Origin: Delphinapterus leucas
Lineage: Eukaryota; Chordata; Mammalia; Artiodactyla; Monodontidae
Reading direction: 5' to 3'
Assembly: GCF_002288925.2 (NCBI RefSeq)
Contig: NW_022098044.1
Coordinates: 15,213,570 to 15,277,569, forward strand
Length of the DNA: 64,000 bases
Shown: piece after piece, positions 11,431-23,391 of the stretch
Numbering within the stretch: position 1 is the first letter of the stretch
How the letters are laid out: each line of letters begins with the position of its first letter
The notes under the pieces: model-generated
What the model saw: the letters and a program-made list of their open reading frames with translations, nothing else
Told to the model about the DNA's origin: nothing
Database searches by the model: none
Translations under genes and position numbers: made by a program

Positions 11431-12727
11431 TTCTTCTTCTTCTTCTTCTTCTTTTTTTTTTTTTTGGAGTATAATTGCTTTACAATGGTGTGTTAGTTTC
11501 TCCTTTATAACAAAGTGAATCAGCTATACATATACATATATCCCCATATCTCTTCCCTTTTGCATCTCCCTCCATTCCACCCTCCCTATCCCACCCTTCT
11601 GGGTGGTCACAAAGCACCAAGCTGATCTCCCTGTGCTATGTGGCTGCTTCCCACCAGCTATCAGTTTTATATTTGATAGTGTATATATGTCCATGCCACT
11701 CTCTCACTTTGTCCCAGCTTACCCTTCCCCCTCCCCATGTTCTCAAGTCCATTCTCTAGTAGGTCTGCATCTTTATTACTGTCCTGCTCCCAGGTTCTTC
11801 ATGACCATTTTTTTAAAAATTTCATATATATGTGTTAGCATACGGTATTTGTTTTTCTCTTTCTGCCTTACTTCACTCTGTATGACAGACTCTAGGTCCA
11901 TTCACCTCACTACAAATAACTCAATTTAATTTTTTTATGGCTGAATAATATTCCATTGTATATATTTGCCACATCTTCTTTATCCATTCATCTGTCGATG
12001 GACACTTATGTTGCTTCCACGTCCTGGCCATTGTAAATAGAACTGCAATGAACATTGAGGCACGTGACTCTTTTTGAATTATGGTTTTCTCAGGGTATAT
12101 GCCCAGTAGTGGGATCGCTGGGTCATAGAGTAGTTCTATTTTTAGTTTTTTAAGGAACTTCTATACTGTTCTCCATAGTGGCTGTACCAATTCACATTCC
12201 CACCAGCAGTGCAAGAGGGTTCCCTTTTCTCCACACCCTCTCCAGCATTTATTGTTTGTAGATTTTTTGATGATGGCCATTCTGACCTGTGTGAGATGAT
12301 ATCTCATTGTAGTTTTGATTTTCATTTCTCTAATGATTAATGATGTTGAACATTCTTTCATGTGTCTGTTGGCAATCTGCATATCTTCTTTGCAGAAATG
12401 TCTATGTAGGTCTTCTGCCCATTTTTGGACTGGGTTGTTTGTTTTTTTGATATTGAGCTGCTTGTAAATTTTGGAGATTAATTCTTTGTCAGTTGCATCA
12501 TTTGCAATTATTTTCTCCCATTCTGAGGGTTGTCTTTTAATCTTGTTTATGGTTTCCTTTGCTGTGCAAAGCTTTTAAGTTTCATTAGGTCCCATTTTTA
12601 AATTTTTGTTTATATTTCCATTTCTCTAGGAGGTGGGTCTAAAAGGATCTTGCTGTGATTTATGTCATAGAGTGTTCTGCCTATATTTTCCTCTAAGAGT
12701 TTTACACAGGTCTTCTTTCTCTGCTGC
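11431..12727 (-). mobile_element. 5'-truncated L1, antisense (3'UTR plus end of ORF2)
   Basis: The left end is a T-rich tract (11431-11465), the antisense A-tail. Next is the L1 3'UTR, then the end of ORF2 in reverse. The minus-strand frame at 12161-12382 contains the C-terminal zinc-knuckle-like segment [18 protein letters not shown]. The element breaks off near 12727, so it is 5' truncated, the usual outcome of L1 retrotransposition. It is closely similar in sequence to the L1s at 16.7 and 47.6 kb, so it belongs to the same cetartiodactyl-specific layer. Confidence 0.92.
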
Positions 12728-12965
12728 ATTATCTTTCAGCTGATTCTTTGACAATGTATGGTGATGATTGCAAAAGCTTGACCTCTTCTCTCACAGTGCT
12801 TAGAGCAGTGATTTGCAATGAGTTGACAATAAATATCTGTTAATTAAATTATCTGTACTCCCTCTGACCTGAGCCTGGAGCTCCCTCCATTTCTTCCTCT
12901 GTACCTAACTGCTACAGAGTTAAACAGTATTTTTCCTTTTACCATCCTTGTCTCTCTAGAATATT

Positions 12966-13135
12966 GTTAATCAAAGTGATCTGTGGACCAGCAGCATCAG
13001 CATCACCTAGAAGCAATTTAGAAATGAAGATTCTCAGGCACCACCCCTAGACCTACTGGATTAGAATCTGTGTTCTCACAAGAGCCTCTGGTAGTTACCA
13101 TGCACATTAATGTTTGAAAAGCTCTGTTCTAGACA
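12966..13135 (+). repeat. MER5-type hAT-Charlie nonautonomous DNA transposon
   Basis: The order tgatctgtggaccagcagca, tcagcatcacctagaag, ccacccctagacctactgga, ttagaatctgtgttctcaca and gtttgaaaagctctgttcta matches MER5A over nearly its full length. It is a short mammal-wide element with no coding capacity. Confidence 0.88.
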
Positions 13136-13808
13136 TGCCTTTGGACCAAATCTAGTCAGCTGCCCATGATCACATTTTACATGGTTATATAAGTACCTAT
13201 ATAATATACACAACTTCTCCTCTTGGTTCAAAAAGCTTACAATATTTCCTATCTGGTTCTTTAAGAAAAAGTTTGTTGATCTTGCTCTAGAGCATATGCC
13301 TTACTGTACTTGAATTCTGGGTGGATTTTATCTTGCGTTCACCCAAATACAATCTGAATGAAGATAAGCATGGGTTCTGCCATGCTTATTTATCTTTGTG
13401 CACCCACAGTCTTTGGTACATTTGCATTCATGAATGTATGTTATGGTTTAGTTTTGGCTTGCATGTTTACAGGTATGTTTCTCTACTAGGCAAAAAGCTC
13501 CCTGAGGACAGAATGAGAGAAGGTTCCCTGGAAACAAAGCCTGGGATGGGGATTCTGTTCATGGGAGTTATTGAAGGAATGCTCCCAGAAAAACCCTGAG
13601 AGACTGGGAAGGATGCAGGACTGGTAGAAGCTAAGCAAAGATGATGTGGCTGCACTGGATTCTAGCCTCATGCTTATCTGTGGGGAGCTCTGGAGTGTGA
13701 CTAGCATCACAGAGTTGTTCTACTATAAGGCAAGGGGCTGGGCTTCTTGTACCTGCATATCAGTCATTGGAAGAGGCTGCCCTGGGGTGAGGGAGATCCT
13801 TTCCGGAT
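13136..13808. other. Unassigned stretch with a 92-codon open frame
   Basis: The frame 13321-13599 on the plus strand has no recognisable domain. Overlapping antisense frames of 62 and 74 codons are equally anonymous. Confidence 0.35.
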
Positions 13809-13821
13809 GAGGCTGCTCCTC

Positions 13822-13950
13822 TTTTCTTTTTCTTTTTTTTTGGCTGAGCCTCGTGGCTTGTGGGATTTTATTTCCCTGAACAGTGATTGAACCCAGGCCC
13901 TCGTCAGTGAGAGCATGGCATCATAACCACTGGACCACCAGGGAATTCCA
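13822..13950 (-). mobile_element. CHR-type tRNA-derived SINE, antisense, short form
   Basis: The T-rich tail is at the left (13822-13841), and the tRNA-like head is at the right, ending accactggaccaccagggaa. The target-site duplication gaggctgctcct is present at 13809-13820 and again at 13951-13962. The element has decayed A/B box regions. Confidence 0.88.
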
Positions 13951-14044
13951 GAGGCTGCTCCTTTTGACTGAGGCCACCTGTGTGCCCTTGGCAGCCACTA
14001 CTCAAGTAGCTGGGGCTGAGGGTAAGTTCCAGTGCGTCTTTTTA

Positions 14045-14130
14045 TTTTAATTTCTGTTTCCTTAGTTTCTAGTACAGTTCCTGGCACTCAGCAAGTGTGC
14101 AATAAATCTTGGTTACATGAATGAGTCTCT
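14045..14130 (+). repeat. L2/MIR 3'-end fragment
   Basis: The words agtacagttcctggcact, cagcaagtgtgcaataaatc and tgaatgagt are the typical 3' end of L2 or MIR. Confidence 0.6.
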
Positions 14131-14254
14131 TCCTAACATACATAATATGTACTCACTTGTTAATTAAGGTAGACGGTATCCATTGTCTTTGTTTATGTTC
14201 AACCAATTAATAAAGTAAATCATCTTCTAACTAGTTAAACCAGACTACATGAGA

Positions 14255-14330
14255 GAATCAAGATAAATGTACCTAACAAATTGCCTGATGTATAATAGGC
14301 AACAATAAATGTTAGTTTATTTCCCTTTAG
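14255..14330 (+). repeat. L2/MIR 3'-end fragment
   Basis: A second, poorer copy of the same 3' end (aaattgcctgatgtataata, then ggcaacaataaatgtt). Confidence 0.45.
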
Positions 14331-14594
14331 GATTAAGCAGATTATGTAAATATATTTTATTGGGAACAGTGTCAACTTTCCTGTTATGGCTTGTAACACA
14401 TTCAGAAGAATCAACAAAGATTTCAGTTTTTATTATCTGCACAGTCTCTACTTGAGGCTTCCTGAGATCATCAATCTTAGCTGTGGGGAGGCATAATGAG
14501 GATATAATCTGAGATATCATAGTAGTAATGATATTAGAAAGTACAGGAAGTATTAAGAAAATATGGCTGCTATTAAAATGGTTTCAATGCGAAA

Positions 14595-14710
14595 AATCAT
14601 AGCTGCCATGTAGTACCTAGTACAGGCCAGGCACCATGCTAGGTGTTTCATATACCTTATTGCTGATCATCAAAACAACCCGAAAAAGAGGGAATTATAA
14701 GTGCTAGATA
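14595..14710 (-). repeat. MIR fragment, antisense
   Basis: The stretch gtacaggccaggcaccatgc, taggtgtttcatatac and atcatcaaaacaaccc fits the antisense MIR core. A further MIR-like piece (gtgaggaaattaaaactcag) lies at 14965-14990 and may be the rest of the same copy. Confidence 0.7.
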
Positions 14711-15000
14711 CACCATAATGGACAAGGTTTGTAATTAGGACACCAGACATGCAGAGCCATCCATATTTTTATATTAAAAATATTATTAAAGTCCTATGCT
14801 AGAAATAAGAATTTGCGAATTTCTTTACAATTATTTGTTTATTATTATTTTAAAAGTTTGAATTACACAAACGGGGTCACTATTACCTTTTTAGAGCCTA
14901 GGATTTCTAAAAGTCTTAATTTCACACCCTCTGCTCCAGCAGATATTATTAGCTCAAGTTTAGAAGTGAGGAAATTAAAACTCAGAGAGGTTGGATAGCA

Positions 15001-16740
15001 ACTGAATCAGTCAGGGGTCATCAGAAGAGCAAAAAGAAAAAAGAGGTGATACTCAAATGAGAACTTGCATTAGCCCCTTAACTGGAGCTGAGCTGCTGAA
15101 AACGCTACAGAAGTCAGTTCTGAATCCACTGAAGACGTGCCACTGCAACTAGGTCTGGAATCAACTAGAGCTGCCAGATTCTGGAATAATCCAGCTGAAA
15201 ACAGCCATCTCTAGCAACTGCAACTCTGTTGGAGTCAGAGCAGGAGACCTTTCTCATCTTCTTGCCTTCTGATCTCTTGCCAGTGTCTGCTGCAAGAAGA
15301 ACTGAACAGAAAATCAGCACATGAGGGAGTCTGGGAAGTGGAGCCTGCAGACTCCCAGCCCTGCAGAGCAGAATGGAGAAGGGTGGGTATGGGTTGGGTA
15401 GATGACAGGCAGACATCCAGGACACCCATATAGTGGGAAAGTGGTATGGCAAGGCTGCCCCACGCTGCCTGTCTGTAAAATGTGTATATTTAATGACAAA
15501 GCTATACTATTGAGTTCATCTTATTTATTTCACTTGAAAATTCATGTTTGAGTGAATCTAATTCACTTTCCTTGAAAATTTATATTTCTGAGGTCTGAAA
15601 GCTGGTTCATTTGTCCTCTAATTCAGCTCTTTATTAAACTTTGAATATGATCTTTCAAATGAGTGGAGAAATGTTCCATATTGATGAGTTTTTGAATATT
15701 GGCATTGGTGCACACTGGTTGAAATCTTAGCATTCTGGATCCCTGCTGGGATCTTCTGTTGCTACTCATTATGTCATTTTCTCATGCCACAGAGAACATG
15801 TTTGAAACTGAAATGGCAATTTATATTCCTACTTGCAATATCTCAGTTATTTGGTAACAATTCTTAAAATGTGACTAGGGCCAAATAACATTGGATTTTT
15901 CCATTGTTGTTGCCCTTTCAATAATGATCATTTATCAAACACCCTGAATTAGGTACTGGGGTTACTACAACAGACAAGATAAAATTTCTATTAATGAGGA
16001 GCTCCTGCCCTAATATTTGACCCAAACAGAGAGATTTTCTCTTAGTCCCCAGCAAACACTTTTCTCTGAGAGAAACATTCAACTTAGGTTGTATATCTTA
16101 TTTTCTTTTTAAAGACACCAGTTTTCCACTTCAACCAAAGGAATCAAAGACAAAAGAGAGATATTAAGAGGGTAACTTTTTAATCATAATATATTCTTGG
16201 GATGATCCCAGGTTAACCACATATTCTTCCTAACTTGTAACACTGGTCATCTATTTCTTTGCTGGAGCAATAATGGCTGTGAAGTGACCTTCTCTTGAGA
16301 GTATTTGTTATCTGACAGTGGAAGGACAGGTGGAATACTCTGGCCAGACTTCATTCTTATGTTGCTTCCACACAAGTATCATGGCAGTGACAAGTGAAGA
16401 TAGTAACAGAGTGATTCTATAACTCAGAACCATCAGAATACTCTCCAGGAGTAGCATATGGGATATGGCCAACTGTGAGGAATTTTTCCCAACTTTACAT
16501 TCTCATTAAAAAAATATTACCAACCACCTACTAAATTAACCTAGAATTCATGGCACAGAATTAATCCATTGGACAACTGATCCTGTTCTTCTTTTCCAAT
16601 CTCGTCTACCATTACATCCAACCCCTATCTGCTCCAGCTTCAAGTTGTTCATTTGTTAAACAAAGCAATCCTTTTAAGTAAAACAAAACATTATGTAGAG
16701 CTGCAAAATATGGCACAGATAAAGGCAGAACTGTCTGGTT
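15001..16740. other. Mostly unassigned, with an L2-like piece at 15915-16020
   Basis: No exon was recognised. The L2-like piece is indicated by atttatcaaacaccctgaat, taggtactggggttactaca and gagctcctgcccta. A GC-richer part at 15050-15470 has overlapping frames of 60-95 codons on the minus strand but no domain. Confidence 0.4.
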
Positions 16741-16754
16741 AGAAATGGGGGGGT
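16741..16754 (+). repeat. Left target-site duplication of the 16.7-24.1 kb L1
   Basis: agaaatgggggggt here matches agaaatggtggggg at 24110-24123 at 12 of 14 positions. The pair brackets the whole composite element. Confidence 0.75.
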
Positions 16755-17689
16755 ATTAGATTAGCAATGAAGATGGTGGAGTAGAAGGACGTGCTCTCAC
16801 TCCCTCTTGCAAGAGCACCAGAATCACAACTAGCTGCAGGACATTCATTGACAGGAAGACACTGGAACTCAACAAAAAAGATACCCAACATCCAAAGACA
16901 AAGGAGAAGTCACAATGAGCTGATAGGAGGGGCGCAATCACAGTAAAATCAAATCCCCAAACTGGTGGGTGGGTGATTCACAGACTGAAGAACACTTATA
17001 CCACAGAGGTCCACCCATTGGAGTGAAGGTTCTGAGCCCCACATCAGGCTTCCCAACTTGGGGGTCCGGCAACGGAAGGAGGAATTCCTAGAGAATCAGC
17101 CTTTGAAGGCTAGTGGGATTTGATTGCAGGACTTTGACAGGATTGGGGGAAACAGAGACTCCACTCTTGGAGGGCACACACAAAGTAGGGTGTGCATCAC
17201 GACCCAGGGGAAGAAGCAGTGACACCAGGAGTGTCTGAACCACACTTACATGCTAGTGTTGGTGGGTCTCCTGCAGACACAGGGGGTGGCTGTGGCTCAC
17301 TGTGGGGACAAGGACACTGGCAGCAGAAATTCTGGGAAGTACTCCTTTGTGTGAGCCCTCCCAGAGTCTGTCATTAGCCTCACCAAAGAGCACAAGTAGG
17401 TTCCAGTGTTGGGTTGCCTCAAGCCAAACAACTAACAGGGAGGGAACCCAGACCAACCCATCAGCAGTCAAGTGGATTAAAGTTTTACTGAGCTCTGCCC
17501 ACCAGAGTAACAGTCAACTCTACCTACCACCAGTCCCCCCCATCAGGAAACTTGCACAAGCCACTTAATATCTATCTAAGCAGACCACTTAGATAGCCTC
17601 ATCCACCAGAGGGCAGACAGCAGAAGCAAGAAGAACTATAATCCTGCAGCCTGTGGAACAAAACTCACATTCACAGAAAGAGAGACAAG

Positions 17690-18594
17690 ATGAAAAGGCA
17701 AAGGGCTAAGTAGCAGATGAAGGGACAAGATAACCCCCCAGAAAAACAACTAAATGAAGTGTAGATAGACAACCTTCCAGAAAAAGAATTCAGAATAATG
17801 ATAGTGGAGATGATCCAGGACCTCAGAAAAAAAATGGAGGCAAAGATCGAGAAGATGTAAGAAATGTTTGACAAAGACTTAGAAGAATTAATGAACAAAC
17901 AAATAGAGATGAAAAAAAAAAAAACTGAAAAGAAAAATACAATAGAAGGAATCAATAGCAGAATAACTGAGGCAGAAGAATGGATACATGACCTGAAAGA
18001 CAGAATGGTGGAATTCACTGCTGCAGAACAGAATAAATAAAAAATAATAGAAAGAAATGAAGGCAGCTTAAGAGACCTCTGGGAAAACATTAAATGCAAC
18101 AACATTTGCATTATAGGGGTCCCAGAAGGAGAAGAGAGAGAGAAAGGACCTGAGAAAATATTTGAAGAGATTATAGGCGAAAACTTCCCTAACATGGGAA
18201 AGGAAATAACCACCCAAGACCAGGAATTGCAGAGAGTCCTATACAGGATAAACCCAAGGAGAAACACACTGAGACACATAGCAATCAAACTGGCAAAAAT
18301 TAAAGACAAAGAAAAATTATTGAAAGCAGCAAGGGAAAAATGACAAATAACATACAAGGGAACTCCCATAAGGTTAACAGCTGATTTCTCAGCAGAAACT
18401 CTACAAGCCAGAAGGGAGTGGCATGACATATTTAAAGTGATGAAAGGGAAGAACCTACAACCAAGATTACTCTACCCGGCAGGATCTCATTCAGATTTAA
18501 TGGAGAAATCAAAAGCTTTACAGACAAGCAGAAGCTAAGAGAATTCAGCACCACCAAACCAGCTCTAGAACAAATGCTAAAGGAACTTCCTTAA
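17690..18594 (+). pseudogene. L1 ORF1 pseudogene
   Basis: ORF1p is the L1 RNA-binding chaperone, a coiled coil followed by an RRM and a C-terminal domain. Here the frame opens MKRQRAK at 17690 and meets a stop at once. The recognisable part includes a heptad-rich stretch and the conserved INSRITEAEEW segment (near 17951-17983), then the RRM region with IIGVPEGEE and NFPNMGKE, and the C-terminal region with ADFSAETLQARREW. Several in-frame stops and a net frame change (905 bases from start to final stop) show it is dead. A 252-codon frame on the opposite strand (17671-18429) is only its shadow. Confidence 0.88.
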
Positions 18595-18869
18595 GTGGGA
18601 AACACAAGAGAAGAAAAGGACATACAAAAACAAATGCAAAACAATTAGGAAAATGGTCATAGGAACATATATATTGATAATTACCTTAAACTTGAATGGA
18701 TTAAATGCTTCAACTGAAAGACACAGGCTTGCTGAATGGATACAAAAACAAGACCCATCTATATGCTGTCTATAAGAGACCCACTTCAGACCTAGGGACA
18801 CATACAGGCTGAAAGTGATGGGATGGAAAAAGATATTCCATGCAAATGGAAATCAAAAGAAAGCTGGAG

Positions 18870-19093
18870 GGCTTCCCTGGTGGCGCAGTGGTTGAGAGTC
18901 TGCCTGCTGATGCAGGGGACCTGGGTTCGTGCCCCAGTCTGGGAAGATCTCACATGCCACAGAGAGGCTGGGCCCATGAGCCATGGACCGTGAGCCATGG
19001 CCACTAAGCCTGTGCATCTGGAGCCTGTGCTCCACAACGGGAGAGGCCACAACAGTGAGAGGCCCGCGTACTGCTTAAAAAAAAAAAAAAAAA
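18870..19093 (+). mobile_element. CHR-type SINE inside L1 ORF2
   Basis: It begins gcttccctggtggcgcagtg, a tRNA-derived head, and ends in an A-run. The direct repeat aaaagaaagctggag occurs at 18855-18869 and again at 19094-19108, so this is a clean target-primed insertion. The SINE must be younger than the L1 that holds it. Confidence 0.95.
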
Positions 19094-22000
19094 AAAAGAA
19101 AGCTGGAGTAGCAATACTGAGATCAGATAAAATAGACTTGAAAATAAAGGATGTTATAAGAGACAAGAAAGGACACTAAATAATGATAAAAAGATCAATC
19201 CAAGAAGAAGATATAACAACTATAAATATATATGCACCCAACATAGAAGCACCCCAATACATAAGGTAACTGCTAACAGCTATAAAAGAGGAAATCGACA
19301 GTAACAGAGTAATAGTGGGGGACTTTAACACCTCACTTACACCAATGGACAGATTATCCAAAATGAAAATAAATAAGGAAACAGAAGCTTTAAATGACAC
19401 AATCGACCAGATAGATTTAATTAATATCTATAGGACGTTCCATCCAAAAACAGCAGATTACACTTTCTTCTCAAGTGCACACGGAATATTCTCCAGGATA
19501 GATCACATCTTGGGTCATAAATCAAGCCACAGTAAATTTAGGAAAATTGAAATCATATCAAGTGTCTTTTCTGACCACAATGCTATGAGATTAGAAATGA
19601 ATTACAGGGAAAAAAATGTAATAAACACAAACACATGGAGGCTAAAAAATACGTTACTAAATAACCAAGAGATCACTGAAGAAATCAAAGAGGAAATCAG
19701 AAAATACTTAGAGACAAATGACAAGAAAACATGACGATCCAAAACCTATGGGATGCAGCAAAAGCAGTTCTAAGAGGGAAGTTTATAGCTATACAAGCCT
19801 ACTTCAAGAAACAAGAAGAATCTCAAATAAACAATCTAACCTTACACCTAAAGGAACTAGAGAAAGAAGGACAAACAAAACCCAAAGTTAGTAGAGGGAA
19901 AGAAAGCATAAAGATCAGAGCAGAAATAAATGAAATAGAAACAAAGGAAACAATAGCAAAGATCAATAAAACTAAAAGCTGGTTCTTTGAGAAGATAAAC
20001 AAAATTGATAAACCATTAGCCAGACACCTCAAGAAAAAGAGGGAGAGGACTCAAATCAATAAAATTAGAAATGAAAAAGAAGTTACCACAGACACCACAG
20101 AAATACAAAGCATCCAAAGAGACTACTACAAGCAATTCTATGCCAGTAAAATGGACAATGGGACAGAAATGGACAAATTCTTACAAAGGTATAACTTTCC
20201 AAGACTGAACCAGGAAGAAATAGAAAATATGAACAGACAGATCACAAGTAATGAAATTGAAACTGTGATGAAAAATCTTCTAACAAAAAGAAGTCCAGGA
20301 TCAGATGGCTTCAGAGATGAATTCTATCAAACACTTAGAGAAGAGCTAACGCCCAACATTCTCAAACTCTTCCAAAAACTTGTGGAGGAAGGAACACTCC
20401 CAAACTCATTCTATGAAGCCACCATCACCCTGATACCAAAACCAGACAAAGATAGTACAAAAAAAGAAAATTACAGAAAAATATCACTGATGAATATAGA
20501 TGGAAAAATCCTCCACAAAATACTAGCAAACAGAATCCACAGCACATTGAAAGGATCATAAACCATGATCAAGTGGGATTTACCCCAGGTATGCCAGGAT
20601 TCTTCAGTATATGTAAATCAGTCAATGGGATAAACCATATTAACAAATTGAAAAATAAAAACCATATGATCATCTCAATAGATGCAGAAAAAGCTTTTGA
20701 CAGTATTCAACACCCACTTATGATAAAAACTCTCCAGAAAGTGGGTATAGAGGTAACCTACCTTAACATAATAAAGGCCATATATGACAAACCCATAGCA
20801 AACGTCATTCTCAATGGTGAAAAACTGAAAGCATTTCCTCTAAGATCAGGAACAAGACAAGGATTTCCACTCTCACCATTGTTATTCAACATAATATTGG
20901 AAGTCCTAGCCACAGCAATCAGAGAAGAAAAAGAAATAAAAGGAATCCAAATAGGAAAAGAAGAAGTAAAACTGTCACTGTTTTGCAGATGACATGATAC
21001 TATACTTAGAGAATTCTAAAGATGCCACCAGAAAACTACTAAAGCTAACCAATGAATTTCGTAATGGTACAGGATACAAAATTAATGCACAGAAATCTCT
21101 TGCATTCCTATACACTAATGACGAAAAATCTGAAAGAGAAATTAAGGAAACACTCCCATTTACCACTGCAACAAAAATAATAAAATACCTAGGAATAAAC
21201 CTACCTACGGAGACGAAAGACCTGTATGCAGAAAACTATAAGACACTGAAAGAAGTTAAAGATGATACCAACAGATGGAGAGATACACCATGTTCTTAGA
21301 TTGGAAGAATCAATATTGTGAAAGTGACTATACTATCCAAAGCAATCTACAGGTTCAATTCAATCCCTATCAAATTACCAATGGCATTTTTTACAGAAAT
21401 AGAACAAAAAATCTTAAAATTTGTATGGAGACAAAAAAGACCCTGAATAACCAGAGCAGTCTTTATGGAAAAAAATGGAGCTGGAGGAATCAGACTCCTT
21501 GCCTTCAGACTTTACTACAAAGCTACAGTAATCAAGACAATATGGTACTGGCACAAAAACAGAAACATAGATCAATGGAACAAGATAGAAAGCCCAGAGG
21601 TAAACCCACACAAGTATGGTCAACTAATCTATGACAAAGGAGGCAGGATATACAATGGAGAAAAGACAGTCTCATCAGTAAGTGATGCTGGGAAAACTGG
21701 ACAGCTACATGTAAAAGAATGAAATTATAACACTCCCTAACACCATACACAAAAATAAACTCAAAATGGATTAGAGACCTAAATGTAAGACCAGACACTA
21801 TAAAACTCTTAGAGGAAAGCATAGGAAAAACACTCTTTGACATAAATAACAGCAAGATCTTTTTTGATGCAGGTCCTAGAGTAATGGAAATAAAAACAAA
21901 AATAAACAAATGGGACCTAATGAAACTTCAAAGCTTTTGCACAGCAAAAGAAACCATAAACAAGATGAAAAGACAACCCTCAGAATGGGAGAAAACATTT

Positions 22001-22210
22001 GCAAACAAATCAACAGAGAAAGATTAATCTCAAAAATATATGAACAGCTCATGCAGCTCAATATTAGAAAAACAAGCAACCCAATCCAAAAATGGGCAGA
22101 AGACCTAAGTAGACATTTCTGCAAAGAAGATATATAGATGGCCAAGAAGCACATGAAAAGCTGCTCAACATCACTAATTATTTGAGAAATGTAAATCAAA
22201 ACTACAATGA

Positions 22211-23391
22211 ACAAAAATAAGCAAATGGGACCTAATGAAACTTAAAAGCTTTTGCATAGCAAAGGAAATCATAAACAAGACCAAAAGACAACCCTCAGAA
22301 TGGGAGAAAATATTTGCAAATGAAGCAACTGACAAAGGATTAATCTCCAAAATTTACAAGCAGCTCATACAGCTCAATATCAGAAAAACAAACAACCCAA
22401 TCCAAATATGGGCAGAAGACCTAAAGAGACATTTTTCCAAAGAATATATACAGATTGCCAACAAACACATGAAAGAATGCTCAACATCATTAATCATTAG
22501 AGAAATGCAAATCAAAACTACAATGAGATATCATCTCACACCAGTCAGAATGGCCATCATAAAAAAATCTAGAAACAATAAATGCTGGAGAGGGTGTGGA
22601 GAAAAGGGAGCACTCTTGCACTGCTGGTGGGAATGTAAATTGATACAGCCACTATGGAGGTTCCTTAAAAAACTAAAAATAGAACTACCATATGACCCAG
22701 CAATCCCACTACTGGGCATATACCCTGAGAAAACCATAATTCGAAAAGAGTCATGTACCAAAATATTCATTGCAGCTCTATTTACAATAGCCAGGAGATG
22801 GAAACAACCTAAGTGTCCATCATTGGATGAATGGATAAAGAAGATGTGCACATATATACAATGGAATATTACTCAGCCATAAAAAGTAACGAAATTGAGC
22901 TATTTGTAATGAGGTGGCAGGACCTAGAGTCTCTAATACAGAGTGAAGTAAGTCAGAAAGAGAAAGACAAGTACCATATGCTAACACATATATATGGAAT
23001 TTAAGAAAAAAAAATGTCATGAAGAACCTAGGGGTAAGAGAGGAATAAAGACACAGACCTACTAGACAATGGACTTGAGGATATGGGGAGCGGGAAGGGT
23101 AAGCTGTGACAAAGTGAGAGAGTGGCATGGACATATATACACTACCAAACGTAAGGTAGATAGCTAGTGGGAAGCAGCTGCATAGCACAGGGAGATCAGC
23201 TCAATGCTTTGTGACAACCTAGAGGGGTGGGATAGGGAGGGTGGGAGGGAGACACAAGAGGGAAGAGATATGGGTATATATGTATATGTATAACTGAATC
23301 ACTTTGTTGTAAAGCAGAAACTAACACACAATTGTAAATCAATTATACTCCAATAAAGATGTTAAAAACAAATAAACAAAAAAACCCGAAA
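22211..23391 (+). mobile_element. 5'-truncated L1 nested in the larger L1
   Basis: The ORF2 C-terminal sequence present at 21895-22208 starts again at about 22211, and this second copy runs through a complete 3'UTR to aataaagatgttaaa and an A-rich tail. After it, the first L1 resumes (cacctcacaccatttagaat). The target duplication is aaaactacaatga at 22198-22210 and aaaattacaatcg at 23392-23404. The inner copy has a long open piece (22235-22882, 215 codons) with the [14 protein letters not shown] segment and ends at a TAA at 23002. It represents a different, probably younger subfamily. Confidence 0.88.

Noticed and set aside
17671..18429. A 252-codon minus-strand open frame, one of the longest frames in the window
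   Set aside because: It is exactly antisense to L1 ORF1. The A-rich sense strand gives a T-rich, stop-poor antisense. Its hydrophobic, serine-rich residues are typical of such shadows.
18870..19093. Possible tRNA gene because of the tRNA-like head
   Set aside because: It is part of a dispersed tRNA-derived SINE with an A-tail and target duplication, repeated nine times in the window.
19831..20032. A minus-strand frame inside L1 ORF2, and other antisense frames at 21414-22214 and 22531-23188
   Set aside because: They are shadows of ORF2 on the opposite strand.
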